Origin: Candidatus Hodarchaeota archaeon | Lineage (GTDB): Archaea; Asgardarchaeota; Heimdallarchaeia; Hodarchaeales; YT1-039 | DNA length: 25,794 bases | Direction: 5' to 3' | NCBI GenBank assembly: GCA_016840025.1 | Contig: JAEOTF010000067.1 | Coordinates: forward strand, 1-25,794 | Part shown: piece by piece, positions 6,794 through 14,110 of the stretch | Layout: every line of letters starts with the position of its first letter | How positions within the stretch are numbered: position 1 is the first letter of the stretch | Made by a program: the position numbers and the translations under genes | Notes under the pieces: model-generated | The model's input: the letters and a program-made list of their open reading frames with translations, nothing else | Told to the model about the DNA's origin: nothing | The model's database searches: none

Positions 6794-8344
6794 ATGATCC
6801 AACCATCCATAATTATTGACAACAAATTATCGTTTATTGAGTTTTTAAGGGTGGCACGAGAATACGTACAAGTTCAACTCTCTCCAAATGCGGAAAAACG
6901 TATTAAAAGATGTCGTCTCCTAATAGCGCAAGCAATTGAATCGGGGAAAACCATCTACGGGGTAAATACGGGCTTCGGTGAATTAAGTCGTGTAAGAATA
7001 AATCTTAAAGATATAGAACAACTACAAACAAATCTTATACGATCACATGCCGCCGGTGTTGGTGATCCCTTCCCTGACGAGGTGGTAAGGGGAGCAATGC
7101 TTCTTCTTGTTAATTCTTTAGCGAAAGGTCATTCAGGAGTTCGTAAAACAGTAGTAGAGCAACTAATTGAGATATTAAATGCGCAAATCACTCCTATTGT
7201 ACCATCAATTGGGTCTTTAGGCGCTTCTGGAGATTTAGCACCTTTAGCCCATATAGCATTAGTTCTAATGGGGGAAGGGAAAGCAAAATACAAAGGAGAA
7301 ATACTATCTGGACAAGAAGCCTTAACTCACGCGGGTTTAGAACCAATCAAACTTCAGGCAAAAGAGGGATTGGCGTTAATCAATGGCACTCATGTAATGT
7401 TATCTCTGGGATTACTGACAGTTATTGATAGTATGCGCGCACTAAATCATGCCATTATTGTTACAGCACTATCAACCGAGGCACTCCATGGAACCAATGC
7501 TGCTTTTGAACCCCAAGTCCACAAATTGCGTCCGCATCCAGGACAAATTCAGGTCGCAAGCTGTTTATTTGATTTAATGCAAGGAAGTGAGATTTTACAA
7601 TCCCATCGTATTGGAGATGACCGTGTACAGGATTGCTATAGCTTCCGATGCAGCCCGCAAGTTCTCGGAGCGTCACTTGACACTTTAAGGTATGTAAGAG
7701 AGGTTCTGATGATCGAAATGAATTCGGTTACCGATAATCCCCTAGTCCTTGAAAGTGGAACTGTTCAATCCGCAGGGCATTTTCATGGGCAACCCTTGGC
7801 CCTCATTTATGATTTTTTATCCATCGCTCTGGCAGAGATAGGAAACATATCAGAACGAAGAATAGATCGCTTATTAAATCCTGCATTGAGAAACCTTCCT
7901 CCTTTTCTTTCTAAAAAGCCTGGGTTAAACTCGGGTCTGATGATCACCCAATATACAGCCGCTGCATTAGTATCTCAGAATAAAACCTATGCAACTCCTA
8001 GTAGTGTGGATAGCATTCCGGTCTCTGCAAATAAAGAAGATCATGTCTCTATGGGGATGAACGCAGCCTTAAAAGTACAAAAGATACTGGACAATCTTGA
8101 ACATATCATTGCTATTGAACTGCTCTGTGCAGCTCAAGGATTAGAATATTCCGCGCCACTAAAGACAAGTGTACCTCTTCAAGCCGTTATAAAACAGATT
8201 CGGCAGAGAGTCCCACCGCTTACTGAGGATAGGGTTTTACATCCCGACATCCTGGCAATCAAAAAACTCATTCAGCAAGACCTCTTAACGGATGCAGTAA
8301 TCCCCTATGTCTCGCTTATCTCAAAGATGAATCATAATAAATGA
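6794..8344 (+). CDS. hutH: Histidine ammonia-lyase (MIO enzyme)
   Basis: A 516-residue member of the aromatic amino acid lyase family. Residues 144-146 (in GSLGASGDLAPLAH) form the Ala-Ser-Gly that cyclises into the MIO electrophile. The active-site Tyr is at 55 (YGVNTGFGE), and the substrate-selectivity pair is Ser84-His85 (RSHAAGVG), the signature of histidine lyases as opposed to Phe or Tyr lyases. INGTHV, QDCYSFRCSPQVLGA, HFHGQP and SANKEDHVSMG (E415, H417) also match HutH. The reaction is L-histidine to urocanate plus ammonia in the cytosol. No hutU, hutI or hutG lies in the window, so the rest of the pathway must be elsewhere or absent. The start is uncertain between ATG 6794 and GTG 6785. 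The gap to the MoaD gene is 76 nt with a promoter of its own. Confidence 0.88.
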   Translation: MIQPSIIIDNKLSFIEFLRVAREYVQVQLSPNAEKRIKRCRLLIAQAIESGKTIYGVNTGFGELSRVRINLKDIEQLQTNLIRSHAAGVGDPFPDEVVRGAMLLLVNSLAKGHSGVRKTVVEQLIEILNAQITPIVPSIGSLGASGDLAPLAHIALVLMGEGKAKYKGEILSGQEALTHAGLEPIKLQAKEGLALINGTHVMLSLGLLTVIDSMRALNHAIIVTALSTEALHGTNAAFEPQVHKLRPHPGQIQVASCLFDLMQGSEILQSHRIGDDRVQDCYSFRCSPQVLGASLDTLRYVREVLMIEMNSVTDNPLVLESGTVQSAGHFHGQPLALIYDFLSIALAEIGNISERRIDRLLNPALRNLPPFLSKKPGLNSGLMITQYTAAALVSQNKTYATPSSVDSIPVSANKEDHVSMGMNAALKVQKILDNLEHIIAIELLCAAQGLEYSAPLKTSVPLQAVIKQIRQRVPPLTEDRVLHPDILAIKKLIQQDLLTDAVIPYVSLISKMNHNK

Positions 8345-8496
8345 ACTCAATGCCTACCATGAGATATTAATAACAAAAAGCAGTTAAATCCTTTTTTATT
8401 CCCAATAATGACATTTATTTAAATATTGAGCAAACTTGTTGAATTAACTAAAATTAGTTTAAAAATGAGAATCATCCTCTAAGTCAATTTTTAATC

Positions 8497-9135
8497 TCAT
8501 TCGAAACAATAGCCTAGTCCGTACCTAACATACTCCAGCCATTGATATTGGGGATCAACAATTTTAGGTACAGCGTTTATTGGCACCCAGAATAGTTTGA
8601 ATGTAAGATTCATGGCTGGTTCTGCTTCCACTTCCCATTCATCTGGTGTTACTTCATTTATTATTCCATGAAAAAAGTGCTTTCTCTGCTTTTTGCACAG
8701 CAGCTTACTTGGAATCCAGCCTGTTACACTAAAAGTAATGTATTCTGGATTGGGATACTTATCTTCTTCATTAAAGGTGATCTGGGCAAAATCATACAAC
8801 CTACGATGAACTTGAACGAGCACCTGTTGTCGGAGTTCAGCCCAGCTAAAACTGGCTGGATCAGGACGAGCATAAATCTTCGTGGGTTCCACAAGAAGAA
8901 AGAAATTATCGGGATAGGTACTTTCCTTGTAGCCAAGATATCTCTTAATTGTGAGATTGGTCCGCCCAGTTTCCTCTTCCACTTCCCGCATCATTGCATT
9001 TTCTATCGTCTCTCCCATTTCTACGGTGCCTGCAGGAATTTGGATACCTATATTTGGATGCTGACACAAAAGCAGCTCAATTTCATCGCTTTTGCAACGT
9101 GTAATGAATGCTGTTACTTTTTCAATGAAATCCAT
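8497..9135 (-). CDS. Nudix hydrolase
   Basis: Residues 36-58 (counting from ATG 9135) match the Nudix box Gx5Ex7REUxEExGU: G36, E42, R50-E51-V52, E54-E55 and G57, in the stretch GTVEMGETIENAMMREVEEE followed by TGR. The family hydrolyses nucleoside diphosphates linked to another moiety. A further 150 residues include a second beta-rich part (PAMNLTFKLFWVPINAV) and an aromatic C-terminus (QYQWLEYVRYGLGYCF), so at 212 residues it is larger than a minimal Nudix protein; the substrate is unknown. A TTG at 9153 would add six residues, but ATG 9135 lies 26-36 nt from a TATA box (9161-9171) and is preferred. A perfect palindrome covers this start. Convergent with the ammonia-lyase. Confidence 0.82.
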   Translation of the reverse strand: MDFIEKVTAFITRCKSDEIELLLCQHPNIGIQIPAGTVEMGETIENAMMREVEEETGRTNLTIKRYLGYKESTYPDNFFLLVEPTKIYARPDPASFSWAELRQQVLVQVHRRLYDFAQITFNEEDKYPNPEYITFSVTGWIPSKLLCKKQRKHFFHGIINEVTPDEWEVEAEPAMNLTFKLFWVPINAVPKIVDPQYQWLEYVRYGLGYCFE

Positions 9136-9493
9136 TATTGGACTTGACTCCAATAATGACTATTAATATAGCTTTTTCGGAGTTGTCCTGCTTTTTCACC
9201 AAATAATATCGGTAATATATTCCTCTTTCATAGTCCTCTATTAAAAGAAATGAATTTGTCTTATCTACTTCCTTTGCATGCTCAATTAAAACTGAAAATA
9301 ACTCTCGGTTATCATTTAAACAAGAATTTTCTCCGAATGTACTTGACTCGTTTGGAAGAAGTGCTCTATTCCTCTTGAAGCATTTCGTCTGGGGGATGAT
9401 GCTTATTCTAATGATTTAGATCTCATTTCTATCTTTATACATTGTAATGTCGAGCAGCTTAATTTGATTCAGTTTTACTCCAGTCTCTCTCAC
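9122..9493 (-). pseudogene. Interrupted ORF upstream of the Nudix gene
   Basis: A TATA box (minus strand CATATATAAA, 9518-9527) stands 25-35 nt before a GTG at 9493. That frame reads 25 codons (MRETGVKLNQIKLLDITMYK then DRNEI), meets TAA at 9416-9418, then continues in the same frame for 97 more sense codons to TGA at 9122-9124, overlapping the Nudix ATG by 14 bp. The second part (for example SFLLIEDYERGIYYRYYLV, then EKAILIVIIG) has the alternating pattern of a folded domain and no start codon of its own. It looks like a gene of about 120 codons broken by one nonsense codon. I recognise no family. Confidence 0.35.
9133..9158 (-). promoter_or_regulatory. Perfect 10-bp inverted repeat over the Nudix start, with TATA box upstream
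   Basis: CATTATTGGA (9133-9142) and TCCAATAATG (9149-9158) are exact reverse complements around CTTGAC. A TATA-like element (minus strand GCTATATTAAT, 9161-9171) sits next to it, so the repeat covers the probable transcription start and the ATG. The motif CCAATAATGAC recurs at 8402-8412, beyond the 3' end of the gene. This looks like an operator; the regulator is not evident. Confidence 0.45.
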
Positions 9494-9588
9494 TTACTTT
9501 CTTTTCCGTTTTAGAAGTTTATATATGTTTTATGCTTATGAATTAATGGCAGATTTACCTCGAATTTTCTGGGAATATATATCGTATT

Positions 9589-9641
9589 TCTAACACCTAA
9601 TTATAACACAAATGAGTTTAAACTTCATTAGTGGTGTTAGA
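9589..9641 (+). repeat. Long hairpin next to a microORF
   Basis: TCTAACACC (9589-9597) pairs exactly with GGTGTTAGA (9633-9641). Inside the loop AATGA (9611-9615) pairs with TCATT (9625-9629) around the palindrome GTTTAAAC. The nested arms suggest a structured RNA or a protein-binding site just before the microORF at 9644. A second small hairpin follows (TAAGGAA 9701-9707 with TTCCTTA 9715-9721). Apart from these elements the stretch 9494-9797 shows no gene. Confidence 0.4.
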
Positions 9642-9643
9642 AA

Positions 9644-9694
9644 ATGTGTTTACCTCCTAGTGGTGGCGGTAATGGAGGAACTCCGCCCCAATAA
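9644..9694 (+). CDS. Possible 16-residue Pro/Gly-rich peptide
   Basis: The ATG lies three bases after the nested hairpin and encodes MCLPPSGGGNGGTPPQ, then TAA. The composition (Gly, Pro, one Cys) is far from what random AT-rich DNA gives here: the codons are GC-rich in an otherwise AT-rich gap. No ribosome-binding site is visible. It could be a small peptide, a leader peptide or chance. No modification enzyme lies next to it. Confidence 0.2.
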   Translation: MCLPPSGGGNGGTPPQ

Positions 9695-9797
9695 TAATGT
9701 TAAGGAATAGATTGTTTCCTTATGCAAAAAATTCCCCTAATTTTTTCTTTATTTTCTCCAATTAAGATCCCACTTTTTGTAATTTAATATTATTAAC

Positions 9798-11249
9798 TCA
9801 TAGCAAATCATTAAGTCTTGGTAATTTAGGGGGATTCCAGTCCGCACTATAGACATTATAGCTGTTTATTTGGAGAGCTGGTCGAGGTGACGCATAAAAA
9901 AGACGTTTGACTGTTCTAAAATCATATTTTTCGAGAGACCTTGGGACTATTTCTGGCACATATAAACGTGTTATCTTTCGAGATTCATCCCAGTCCCTTT
10001 TTTCTTCATTTAGTGGATAGTACATATGCGAACGAGCATACAAGTACCCTCTCGCCTCGTCAGTCGCCAAAACCTCGGGTATTTCTAAAATTTTATCGGG
10101 AGTGTAAAGAAGAAGGTCACTCAAAAAGAAGGGGACTAAAATTTGTTGGGTGAATAGTGTGGTGACTATTTGGTAGGCCTGTGATCGACCCATTTTTAGA
10201 TATTCACCTAGTCTATGTAATGGGAGCATAAAATCGGCTGGTTCAATTTTTCCAGTTCCGATAAAACTCGCAGGTCTCAGATAGGTATCAACAATCTGTA
10301 GAACCCGTTGATTTACCTCGGTCTTATTAGCATTGTATTTTATGGATATCTTTTGTGTATTTGTCTTTAGAGGAGAAACTGCTAGAGGGTGCCATCGTTC
10401 TTCATTGAGCACTTCAAAATTCTGAAAAAGATGTTCTTCGACATTGCGTAATAAAAAAACGCCATTTTTTCTAGCCCATGAGAAAAGATCATTTTTACAG
10501 GTAATGGGATATAAAAATCTCACAGAAAGGCGATCGGGTTGGAAATCAGAACCTTTATTGAGTTTTGAGGGGAGAGAATGGGCTTCACACCGATAAGCAA
10601 AGGGTTTAAACCTTTCAACTAGTTCCATAATGTTATAATAAGGCGGGATATTGATTTCTGCTCTTATCCAATATAAACCAAGAGCTTCAACTGCAATCAT
10701 ACATCCAAAAACCATTTCAAGTTTACGTAAAAGCGAAACAGTTTCTTCTCTGGAGAAATTTATATGGTCTGCGATTCGAGGGACAGTCAAATTACTTTGG
10801 GTCTGTTGAATTAGCTCTCCTACATTAAAAAGAAATCTTATGTCCTCTTTTGGAATTTTGGGGAGCGGAAACGATTCTGATCGTGGTAAACAATGGACTT
10901 TTAGTACATCTCCTAAATTATTCTCTCTATATTGAACAGTCTTTGTTATATGTTGAAATAGTTCAAACGCGGTTTTTGGTTGATTGAAAGTGAGATACAA
11001 GCGTAGCTTCCACGCGCAATAGGTTAATAGTTCAGTTTGCTCTTTTGTTGTAAGTGATTCATCATGCCAAATTCTCTGGAGTTTTAGATATAATTCTTGA
11101 CTGGCTTCGGGGGAAAAAAAATGGTTTGCCATAAGCCATGCGAGATTAGCTAATAAAGGCTGAAGATCGGGAGAAATTCTGGGAATGATCTTATCTATGA
11201 ATATAATGATCGCATCTCTTATTTTTGCGCCCCGATCATTTATTGTCAT
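9798..11249 (-). CDS. Uncharacterised protein with two helix-turn-helix-like segments
   Basis: A protein of 483 residues from ATG 11249, which has GGTGG 12-16 nt upstream; the frame stays open to 11408, so a longer form is possible. The N-terminal 150 residues look all-helical (YLKLQRIWHDESLTTKEQTE, HITKTVQYREN). Two segments look like helix-turn-helix motifs: LTVPRIADHINFSREETVSL about one third in, and PLHRLGEYLKMGRSQAYQIV in the second half, the latter followed by strands as in winged helices. No catalytic motif, signal peptide or membrane segment is seen. A DNA-binding regulator is the best guess, but I recognise no named family. It is divergent from the Cys-rich gene. Confidence 0.6.
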   Translation of the reverse strand: MTINDRGAKIRDAIIIFIDKIIPRISPDLQPLLANLAWLMANHFFSPEASQELYLKLQRIWHDESLTTKEQTELLTYCAWKLRLYLTFNQPKTAFELFQHITKTVQYRENNLGDVLKVHCLPRSESFPLPKIPKEDIRFLFNVGELIQQTQSNLTVPRIADHINFSREETVSLLRKLEMVFGCMIAVEALGLYWIRAEINIPPYYNIMELVERFKPFAYRCEAHSLPSKLNKGSDFQPDRLSVRFLYPITCKNDLFSWARKNGVFLLRNVEEHLFQNFEVLNEERWHPLAVSPLKTNTQKISIKYNANKTEVNQRVLQIVDTYLRPASFIGTGKIEPADFMLPLHRLGEYLKMGRSQAYQIVTTLFTQQILVPFFLSDLLLYTPDKILEIPEVLATDEARGYLYARSHMYYPLNEEKRDWDESRKITRLYVPEIVPRSLEKYDFRTVKRLFYASPRPALQINSYNVYSADWNPPKLPRLNDLL

Positions 11250-11599
11250 GCTAAATAATCCACCTAAAGTGCTTTTATTTAAAATAAAGAAAACTGGATA
11301 TCCTTCTTTAGACCTTTTTAAAGCGATATAAAGAAGTGTGGATAAGTGACCTAAATGATGGTTATTAAAAAAGCATTTTATTTCCCCGATGCAAAGAAAA
11401 TCAATCAACGATGGTTGAAAACACCAAAAAAGATCAAAAATAGCATTGACCCTAATACTAAAAGTATACTCTCTATTTTTTATAGAAAAAGAACTTTAGA
11501 GAATACACAAAGAATCCAGGCTTTCAACAATAACCACATTCATCATTTAGGACTGGTTTTATCAGAAAATCTAGAAAGATAATAGGAGGTTGAATTGAG

Positions 11600-11968
11600 A
11601 TGAGAGGTTTTGGTAAAACATCGGCTTGCCAATATTATTCCACTAGAGGATATTGTGCTGTTCTCAAATTAACTAGTGTAGAATGTCCACAGGGCTGTTC
11701 TTTCTTTCAGGTGAAAGATCAGAATTATGCTTCATCTCCCGATATTACTGAAGAATGTCGTTTCTTTCAACAGAAAGGTATTTACACTGTCTGTTGTAAA
11801 AAGGGGGAAATTATTTCCTCTTGTGCAGGATGCCCAGATTATGAGTTCATTGATAATCATGATTCTCATCTCCCATCAATTGGATTACTATTCCGATCAT
11901 TAGATCCCTCTTTCGATACTACTAAAAACAAATATCGCGAAATAGATGCAAGAACAGAGAAGTTTTGA
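11600..11968 (+). CDS. Cys-rich protein, possible metal-binding
   Basis: A 122-residue protein with a near-consensus ribosome-binding site (GGAGGT, 11585-11590) nine bases before ATG 11600, one of the strongest in the window. The first 80 residues hold many cysteines in a repeating layout: CQYYSTRGYC, then ECPQGCSFF, EECRFFQQKG, VCCKKGE and SSCAGCPDYEF. Pairs such as C-x3-C and C-x2-C separated by aromatic residues suggest zinc or Fe-S binding. The last 40 residues have no Cys and look disordered. No membrane segment is seen. I do not recognise the family; redox or zinc-dependent roles are both open. Confidence 0.65.
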   Translation: MRGFGKTSACQYYSTRGYCAVLKLTSVECPQGCSFFQVKDQNYASSPDITEECRFFQQKGIYTVCCKKGEIISSCAGCPDYEFIDNHDSHLPSIGLLFRSLDPSFDTTKNKYREIDARTEKF

Positions 11969-11978
11969 GGTGGATATT

Positions 11979-12176
11979 GGCGTTTCATACCTCTTTCCTT
12001 AATTGTTGCACCTCTTTCCTCAAAAGACGAATAATACAATTTTGGAATGAAACGCCGACCACATACTCACAGGAGAAGGCTTTGAAGAGGGGCTTTCTCC
12101 TGAAATAATAGACCTCTTTCCTCAAAAGAAGGCAAGTTTCTAGCCTTGGTACGAGACGTCAACCACACATTCATAG
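11979..12176. repeat. Degenerate direct repeats with hairpins upstream of the second ammonia-lyase
   Basis: Two units of about 64 bp (12010-12072 and 12112-12176) share ACCTCTTTCCTCAAAAGA exactly at their left ends and a diverged right end (ATGAAACGCCGACCACATAC versus ACGAGACGTCAACCACACAT). A third partial copy of the left end (ACCTCTTTCC) is at 11989-11998. GGCGTTTCAT (11979-11988) is the exact reverse complement of 12047-12056. Between the units CAGGAGAAGGC (12070-12080) can pair with GCTTTCTCCTG (12092-12102), one G-U wobble. No ORF occupies this stretch. A small RNA or regulator array is possible. Confidence 0.5.
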
Positions 12177-12271
12177 CAGAGTCTAATCTCTATTTGTAAC
12201 TTTATCTTTTAAAGGTCTGAAATTCTTAGCTTATCGCTATTACTGGATTGACCCTACACAAGTTTATGAAT

Positions 12272-12303
12272 CAGATTTAATACCGACAATAATATTAAAT
12301 CTG
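12272..12303. promoter_or_regulatory. Perfect 11-bp inverted repeat upstream of the second ammonia-lyase
   Basis: CAGATTTAATA (12272-12282) and TATTAAATCTG (12293-12303) are exact reverse complements with a 10-bp spacer, so the arm centres are two helical turns apart as expected for a dimeric DNA-binding protein. It lies about 150 bp before ATG 12454. Function is inferred from geometry only. Confidence 0.4.
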
Positions 12304-12423
12304 GTAAATACTTGAGAGATATGTACATTTCTTAAATAAGAAGAAGAATCTACACTAATAAATTCAATCTAGAATATTAAGCTTAGGAGAATTAATAGAA
12401 TCCAATTGAATCTAGCGGGGAAT

Positions 12424-12448
12424 GATTTATAATTTATCAAAGGAGATA
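12424..12448 (+). promoter_or_regulatory. TATA-like element and ribosome-binding site of the second ammonia-lyase
   Basis: ATTTATAATTTATC (about 12424-12437) is TATA-like, followed by AAAGGAGA (about 12440-12447) six bases before ATG 12454. The two lie too close for one to drive the other as a standard promoter, so the transcript probably starts further upstream and the ribosome-binding site is the functional part. Confidence 0.35.
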
Positions 12449-12453
12449 TTTCA

Positions 12454-14058
12454 ATGACGATTATCCTTACTGGTAAAGATTTAACGATTGAAGACTTAAT
12501 AAAAGTTGCACGTCATGCTGAAATGGTAGAATTGCATCCTGACGCTATTGATAGAATTAAAGAATGTAGAGAAATGTTAGAAAGGAAAATAGACGAGAAA
12601 GAGATAATCTACGGCGTAAACACAGGCATCGGTGAATTCAGCGAAGTAATTCTCGATGAGGAACAGACTCGACTATTTCAGAAGTACCTGATCTATAATC
12701 ACGCCGCAGGGATTGGTGATCCAGCACCCCTCGAATACGTACGAGGAGCGATGGTAAGCAGAGTTAATGTGCTTGCTAATGGTAAATCGGGCTGTCGTAT
12801 AGAAATCGTAGAGACATTAGTAGAAATGTTAAACAAGGGTGTAACACCTTATGTGTGTCAAAAGGGATCGGTAGGGGCGTCCGGCGATCTTGCCCCCATG
12901 TCTCAGATTGCTTTATTAATGATGGGAGAAGGTAGGGCTTATTATAAAGGTGAATTACTTGAGGGAAAGGAAGCGCTGGATAGAGCAGGAATCCCAATTC
13001 CTGGACTAGAAGCACGAGATGGTCTCGCAACGATAAACGGCTCGAATTTACTCACCGCAATGTCGGCAATATTTCTCTATGACGCGTATCGGTGGCTAAA
13101 ACAAGCAGTCATAGCCACTTGTATGTCACTTGAAGCATTGAAAGCGAATATGAAACCTTATACACCACTACTTCATGAGATTCGAGGTTTTCCAGGAGCA
13201 GTCCTTGTTGCAAAGGCTATTCAGAAGCTAATAGCTGGTGGTGATTTAAAGGAAGGACGGTTGAAGTGTAAGGTGCAAGACGCTTATTCAATGAGAAGTA
13301 GCCCTCAAGTTTTGGGTAGTGCGTTTGACGTTTTCGCTTGGGCCCGTTCACAAGTGGAAATAGAGCTTAACGGAGTGGGTGATAATCCTGTATTTCTTCC
13401 AGAGCATGAATTGTCGTTATCTGGGGCAAATTTCCAAGGTACACCTGTTTGTCTACCGATGGATATTGCAGGCGCGGCGATAACAATGGTTTCTGTTATG
13501 TCAGAACGACGGATGAATCGTTTAAACAATCCTGCATTAAGTGTTGGATTGCCACCTTTCTTGACAAAAGGTGCAGGATTGATGTCGGGCTTGATGTTGA
13601 GCCAATATACCGCATGTATGCAAATTGTAGAGCAAAGAATTCTCTCTATGCCAGCATCAATTCAATCTATCCCCGCTGCTGCCGATCAAGAAGATTTTGT
13701 CTCAATGGGTATGAATACTGCAATTAAAAACTTCCAGATTCTGGATAACGCCTTTGGAGTCCTTGGTATCGAGTTTATGGCTGCTACACAGGCATTAGAC
13801 TTCCGTGACTTCAAATTTGGTGATGGGGTCACAAAAGCTAAAGAAGTTATTCGCAGACATGTTGAATTCCTTGACGAAGACCGCCCCCTCTATGATGATC
13901 ATACTACAATGATGGAATTAGTCAAGTCCTGTGAAATCTTAGAAGAAGTAGAGAAGTTAGTAGGAAGTTTAGCTGACTTCAGCCCCTGTTTAACCCCTCA
14001 AAATTCTCCCCACATATGGGATGAAAATGGCGGCCGATACAGTTACAAACTCTCGTGA
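12454..14058 (+). CDS. MIO-type aromatic amino acid ammonia-lyase (or aminomutase), diverged paralogue
   Basis: A 534-residue paralogue of the lyase at 6794. The MIO triad is A142-S143-G144 (GSVGASGDLAPMS), with Tyr53 in YGVNTGIGE and QDAYSMRSSPQVLGS intact, so it should be catalytically competent. The selectivity pair is Asn82-His83 (YNHAAGIG), where histidine lyases have Ser-His. The FHG motif of HutH is replaced by N326-FQGTP, the form found in plant and fungal Phe ammonia-lyases. EDH of HutH is EDF (413-415). The substrate is therefore probably not plain histidine; Phe, Tyr, another amino acid or an aminomutase reaction are open. It has a good ribosome-binding site and lies behind a repeat- and hairpin-rich leader, and is convergent with the MFS gene 53 bp away. 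Confidence 0.85.
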   Translation: MTIILTGKDLTIEDLIKVARHAEMVELHPDAIDRIKECREMLERKIDEKEIIYGVNTGIGEFSEVILDEEQTRLFQKYLIYNHAAGIGDPAPLEYVRGAMVSRVNVLANGKSGCRIEIVETLVEMLNKGVTPYVCQKGSVGASGDLAPMSQIALLMMGEGRAYYKGELLEGKEALDRAGIPIPGLEARDGLATINGSNLLTAMSAIFLYDAYRWLKQAVIATCMSLEALKANMKPYTPLLHEIRGFPGAVLVAKAIQKLIAGGDLKEGRLKCKVQDAYSMRSSPQVLGSAFDVFAWARSQVEIELNGVGDNPVFLPEHELSLSGANFQGTPVCLPMDIAGAAITMVSVMSERRMNRLNNPALSVGLPPFLTKGAGLMSGLMLSQYTACMQIVEQRILSMPASIQSIPAAADQEDFVSMGMNTAIKNFQILDNAFGVLGIEFMAATQALDFRDFKFGDGVTKAKEVIRRHVEFLDEDRPLYDDHTTMMELVKSCEILEEVEKLVGSLADFSPCLTPQNSPHIWDENGGRYSYKLS

Positions 14059-14110
14059 AGAATGCCATTTTTATTCTCTCTTTTATCTATAGAAACAATC
14101 CAGTGAATAA

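Noticed and set aside
9122..9493. Stop-codon recoding in the interrupted ORF
   Set aside because: The stop is TAA, which is not used for selenocysteine or pyrrolysine; a nonsense mutation or reading error is simpler.
11355..11582. 75-codon ORF ahead of the Cys-rich gene
   Set aside because: Basic, low-complexity, no ribosome-binding site and no domain-like pattern. It would overlap the N-terminal extension of the HTH gene. I cannot support it as a gene.
11979..12176. CRISPR array
   Set aside because: Only two to three diverged copies, unequal spacing, and the similarity extends through the would-be spacer. No cas genes nearby.
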